A DNA stretch of 7,454 nt, from NCBI GenBank assembly GCA_964427535.1, contig CAYRVF010000182.1, forward strand, positions 1-7,454, written 5' to 3'. A model generated the notes under the pieces. The model was not told the origin of the DNA. It made no database searches and saw only the letters and a program-made list of their open reading frames with translations. This document shows, piece by piece, positions 6,694-7,454 of this stretch. Both the position numbers and the translations under genes were made by a program. Every line of letters starts with the position of its first letter. Within the stretch, counting starts at the first letter, position 1. The stretch comes from CAYRVF01 sp964427535 (GTDB taxonomy: Bacteria > Chloroflexota > Ktedonobacteria > Ktedonobacterales > JADMIN01).

Positions 6694-6712
6694 CGCGCCA
6701 ACAAAACTGCAA
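6684..6712 (-). promoter_or_regulatory. sigma70-like promoter of the PGI-like/LacI operon
   Basis: On the minus strand -35 TTGCAG (6712-6707), 17-base spacer, -10 TATCAT (6689-6684, five of six consensus bases). Predicted start near 6677, giving a leader of about 100 bases before the ATG at 6575. The -35 lies inside the operator, exactly as at 3501-3529. Confidence 0.7.
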
Positions 6713-6721
6713 GCGCTTACA
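6708..6721. promoter_or_regulatory. LacI-family (cre-like) operator, copy 2
   Basis: Identical to copy 1: minus-strand TGTAAGCGCTTGCA. It covers the -35 of the leftward promoter and sits about 8-21 bases downstream of the predicted rightward start, so one bound repressor could block both transcripts. This implies autoregulation of the LacI gene through its upstream PGI-like partner and control of the divergent oxidoreductase. Confidence 0.85.
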
Positions 6722-6939
6722 TTTTTCGATGTTCGCGGCCGGGTGGGGTTCCCCACGGCCGTAGAGAAGTCTACGCGACCGCTCTTGTATGCTCCCGCGG
6801 CCACACCGCCGTGGCGCGCGACGCTCTGCCGCTTGGGTCGTCCTCTCGCCGAAGGTGCATGACGCGCCTGACATGCCTAACCCCGCCATGCAAGACGGCG
6901 GCTAAATCACATCCGAGAAGCAGGATGGAGGCAAAGCGA
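6722..6939 (+). other. non-coding leader region of the divergent oxidoreductase
   Basis: No supported gene. Several small hairpins are visible on the plus strand. GGCCG-GG-TGGGG (6737-6748) pairs with CCCCACGGCC (6751-6760). GTAGA (6761-6765) pairs with TCTAC (6770-6774). GCCAC (6800-6804) pairs with GTGGC (6811-6815), extended by CGC/GCG around a bulge. CCGCC (6883-6887) pairs with GGCGG (6897-6901). None carries a T-tract. GC-rich DNA folds readily, so a regulatory role is only a possibility. Confidence 0.35.
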
Positions 6940-7454
6940 ATGGCAGAGCAGGTCCGCTTCGGGATCATCGGTTGTGGCGTGATCGCACCGGCACACGCGC
7001 AGGCCATCGGCGCGATACCGGGCGCGCGTCTCGTGGCTGTGGCCGACGTGGTCGCCGAGAAAGCCCAGCGGCTGGCCGACATGTATTCGGCCACGCCGTA
7101 CACCAATCCGGTCGAGATGCTCGAACGCGAACAGCTCGACGTCGTCAACGTCTGTGTGCCGAGCGGACTGCACGGCGAGCTGGCGTGTCACGTCATGCGG
7201 AGCGGCCGCCACGTCATCGTCGAGAAGCCGATGGAGGTCAGCCGCGAGGCCATCGCGCGGATGCTGGGTGTGCAACGGGAGATGGGCGTCAAGCTGGCCG
7301 TCATCAGCCAGCACCGCTTCGACCCCGCGACGCAACAGGTGTACGCGCTGGCACGGCAGGAGGCATTTGGCCGGCTGGTGTTGGGCAACGCGCAGATTCC
7401 CTGGTGGCGCTCGCAGGAGTATTACGATAGCGGAGCGTGGCGCGGCACCTGGGA
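6940..7454 (+). CDS. Gfo/Idh/MocA family NAD(P)-dependent oxidoreductase (5' part, truncated by window edge)
   Basis: The first 171 residues of a second sugar/polyol dehydrogenase; the frame is open to the end of the window. The Rossmann fold begins RFGIIGCGVIAPAHAQAI, with the loop GCGVIA (11-16). VCVPSGLHGELACHVMRSGRHVIVEKPMEV follows, with EKP at 95-97 (lysine 96 catalytic), then SQHRFDPATQQ. The visible end reads WWRSQEYYDSGAWRGTW, corresponding to YYRTAGWRGTW in the minus-strand homologue, so the two belong to related subgroups but are clearly different in sequence. ATG 6940 is chosen because GGAGG at 6927-6931 is 8 bases upstream; an in-frame ATG at 6925 would add five residues. It is transcribed away from the PGI-like/LacI operon from the shared control region. 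Substrate unknown. Confidence 0.92.
   Translation, partial: MAEQVRFGIIGCGVIAPAHAQAIGAIPGARLVAVADVVAEKAQRLADMYSATPYTNPVEMLEREQLDVVNVCVPSGLHGELACHVMRSGRHVIVEKPMEVSREAIARMLGVQREMGVKLAVISQHRFDPATQQVYALARQEAFGRLVLGNAQIPWWRSQEYYDSGAWRGTW

Noticed and set aside
6789..6905. Small plus-strand frame of about 38 codons in the leader of the second oxidoreductase
   Set aside because: No SD site and arginine/proline-rich content expected from GC-rich non-coding DNA.

Overview
The window is high-GC bacterial DNA with strong codon bias toward G/C in third positions, Shine-Dalgarno (SD) sites of the GGAGG/AGGAG type and sigma70-like promoters. Phylum cannot be fixed from sequence alone. The domain composition (a sugar isomerase resembling the isomerase half of transaldolase/phosphoglucose-isomerase fusion proteins, together with a DUF4406 protein and an ABM-family monooxygenase) would fit Chloroflexota or a related soil/thermal lineage, but this is a weak inference.

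Left part (about 1-1070): the possible tail of an unknown plus-strand gene, a small plus-strand DUF4406 protein (55-438), a roughly 200-base apparently non-coding stretch ending in a very strong plus-strand intrinsic terminator (646-689), and a minus-strand ABM-type monooxygenase (763-1068). A gene-free stretch (1069-1457) separates this from the main locus.

Main part (1458-7454): a carbohydrate (or polyol/inositol) catabolic locus. On the minus strand, in transcription order, lie a diverged phosphoglucose-isomerase-like protein (6575-4746), a LacI-family regulator (4724-3600), a sugar-phosphate isomerase/epimerase-type TIM barrel (3427-2594) and a Gfo/Idh/MocA oxidoreductase (2597-1458, overlapping the previous gene by 4 bases). 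A second Gfo/Idh/MocA oxidoreductase begins on the plus strand at 6940 and runs off the window.

The most informative regulatory signal is an identical cre-like LacI-family operator, TGTAAGCGCTTGCA, at 3525-3538 and 6708-6721. At each site it overlaps the -35 element TTGCAG of a minus-strand promoter with exactly 17 bases to a -10 (TACCAT and TATCAT). The right-hand copy also lies just downstream of a plus-strand promoter (TTGACA, 18 bases, TATGCT) that would drive the second oxidoreductase. The simplest model is one local regulon: the LacI protein represses its own operon, the isomerase/oxidoreductase operon and the divergent oxidoreductase, and a pathway sugar relieves repression. Two dehydrogenases, a TIM-barrel isomerase/lyase and a PGI-like isomerase suggest oxidation, rearrangement and reduction of a sugar, but the substrate cannot be read from the sequence.
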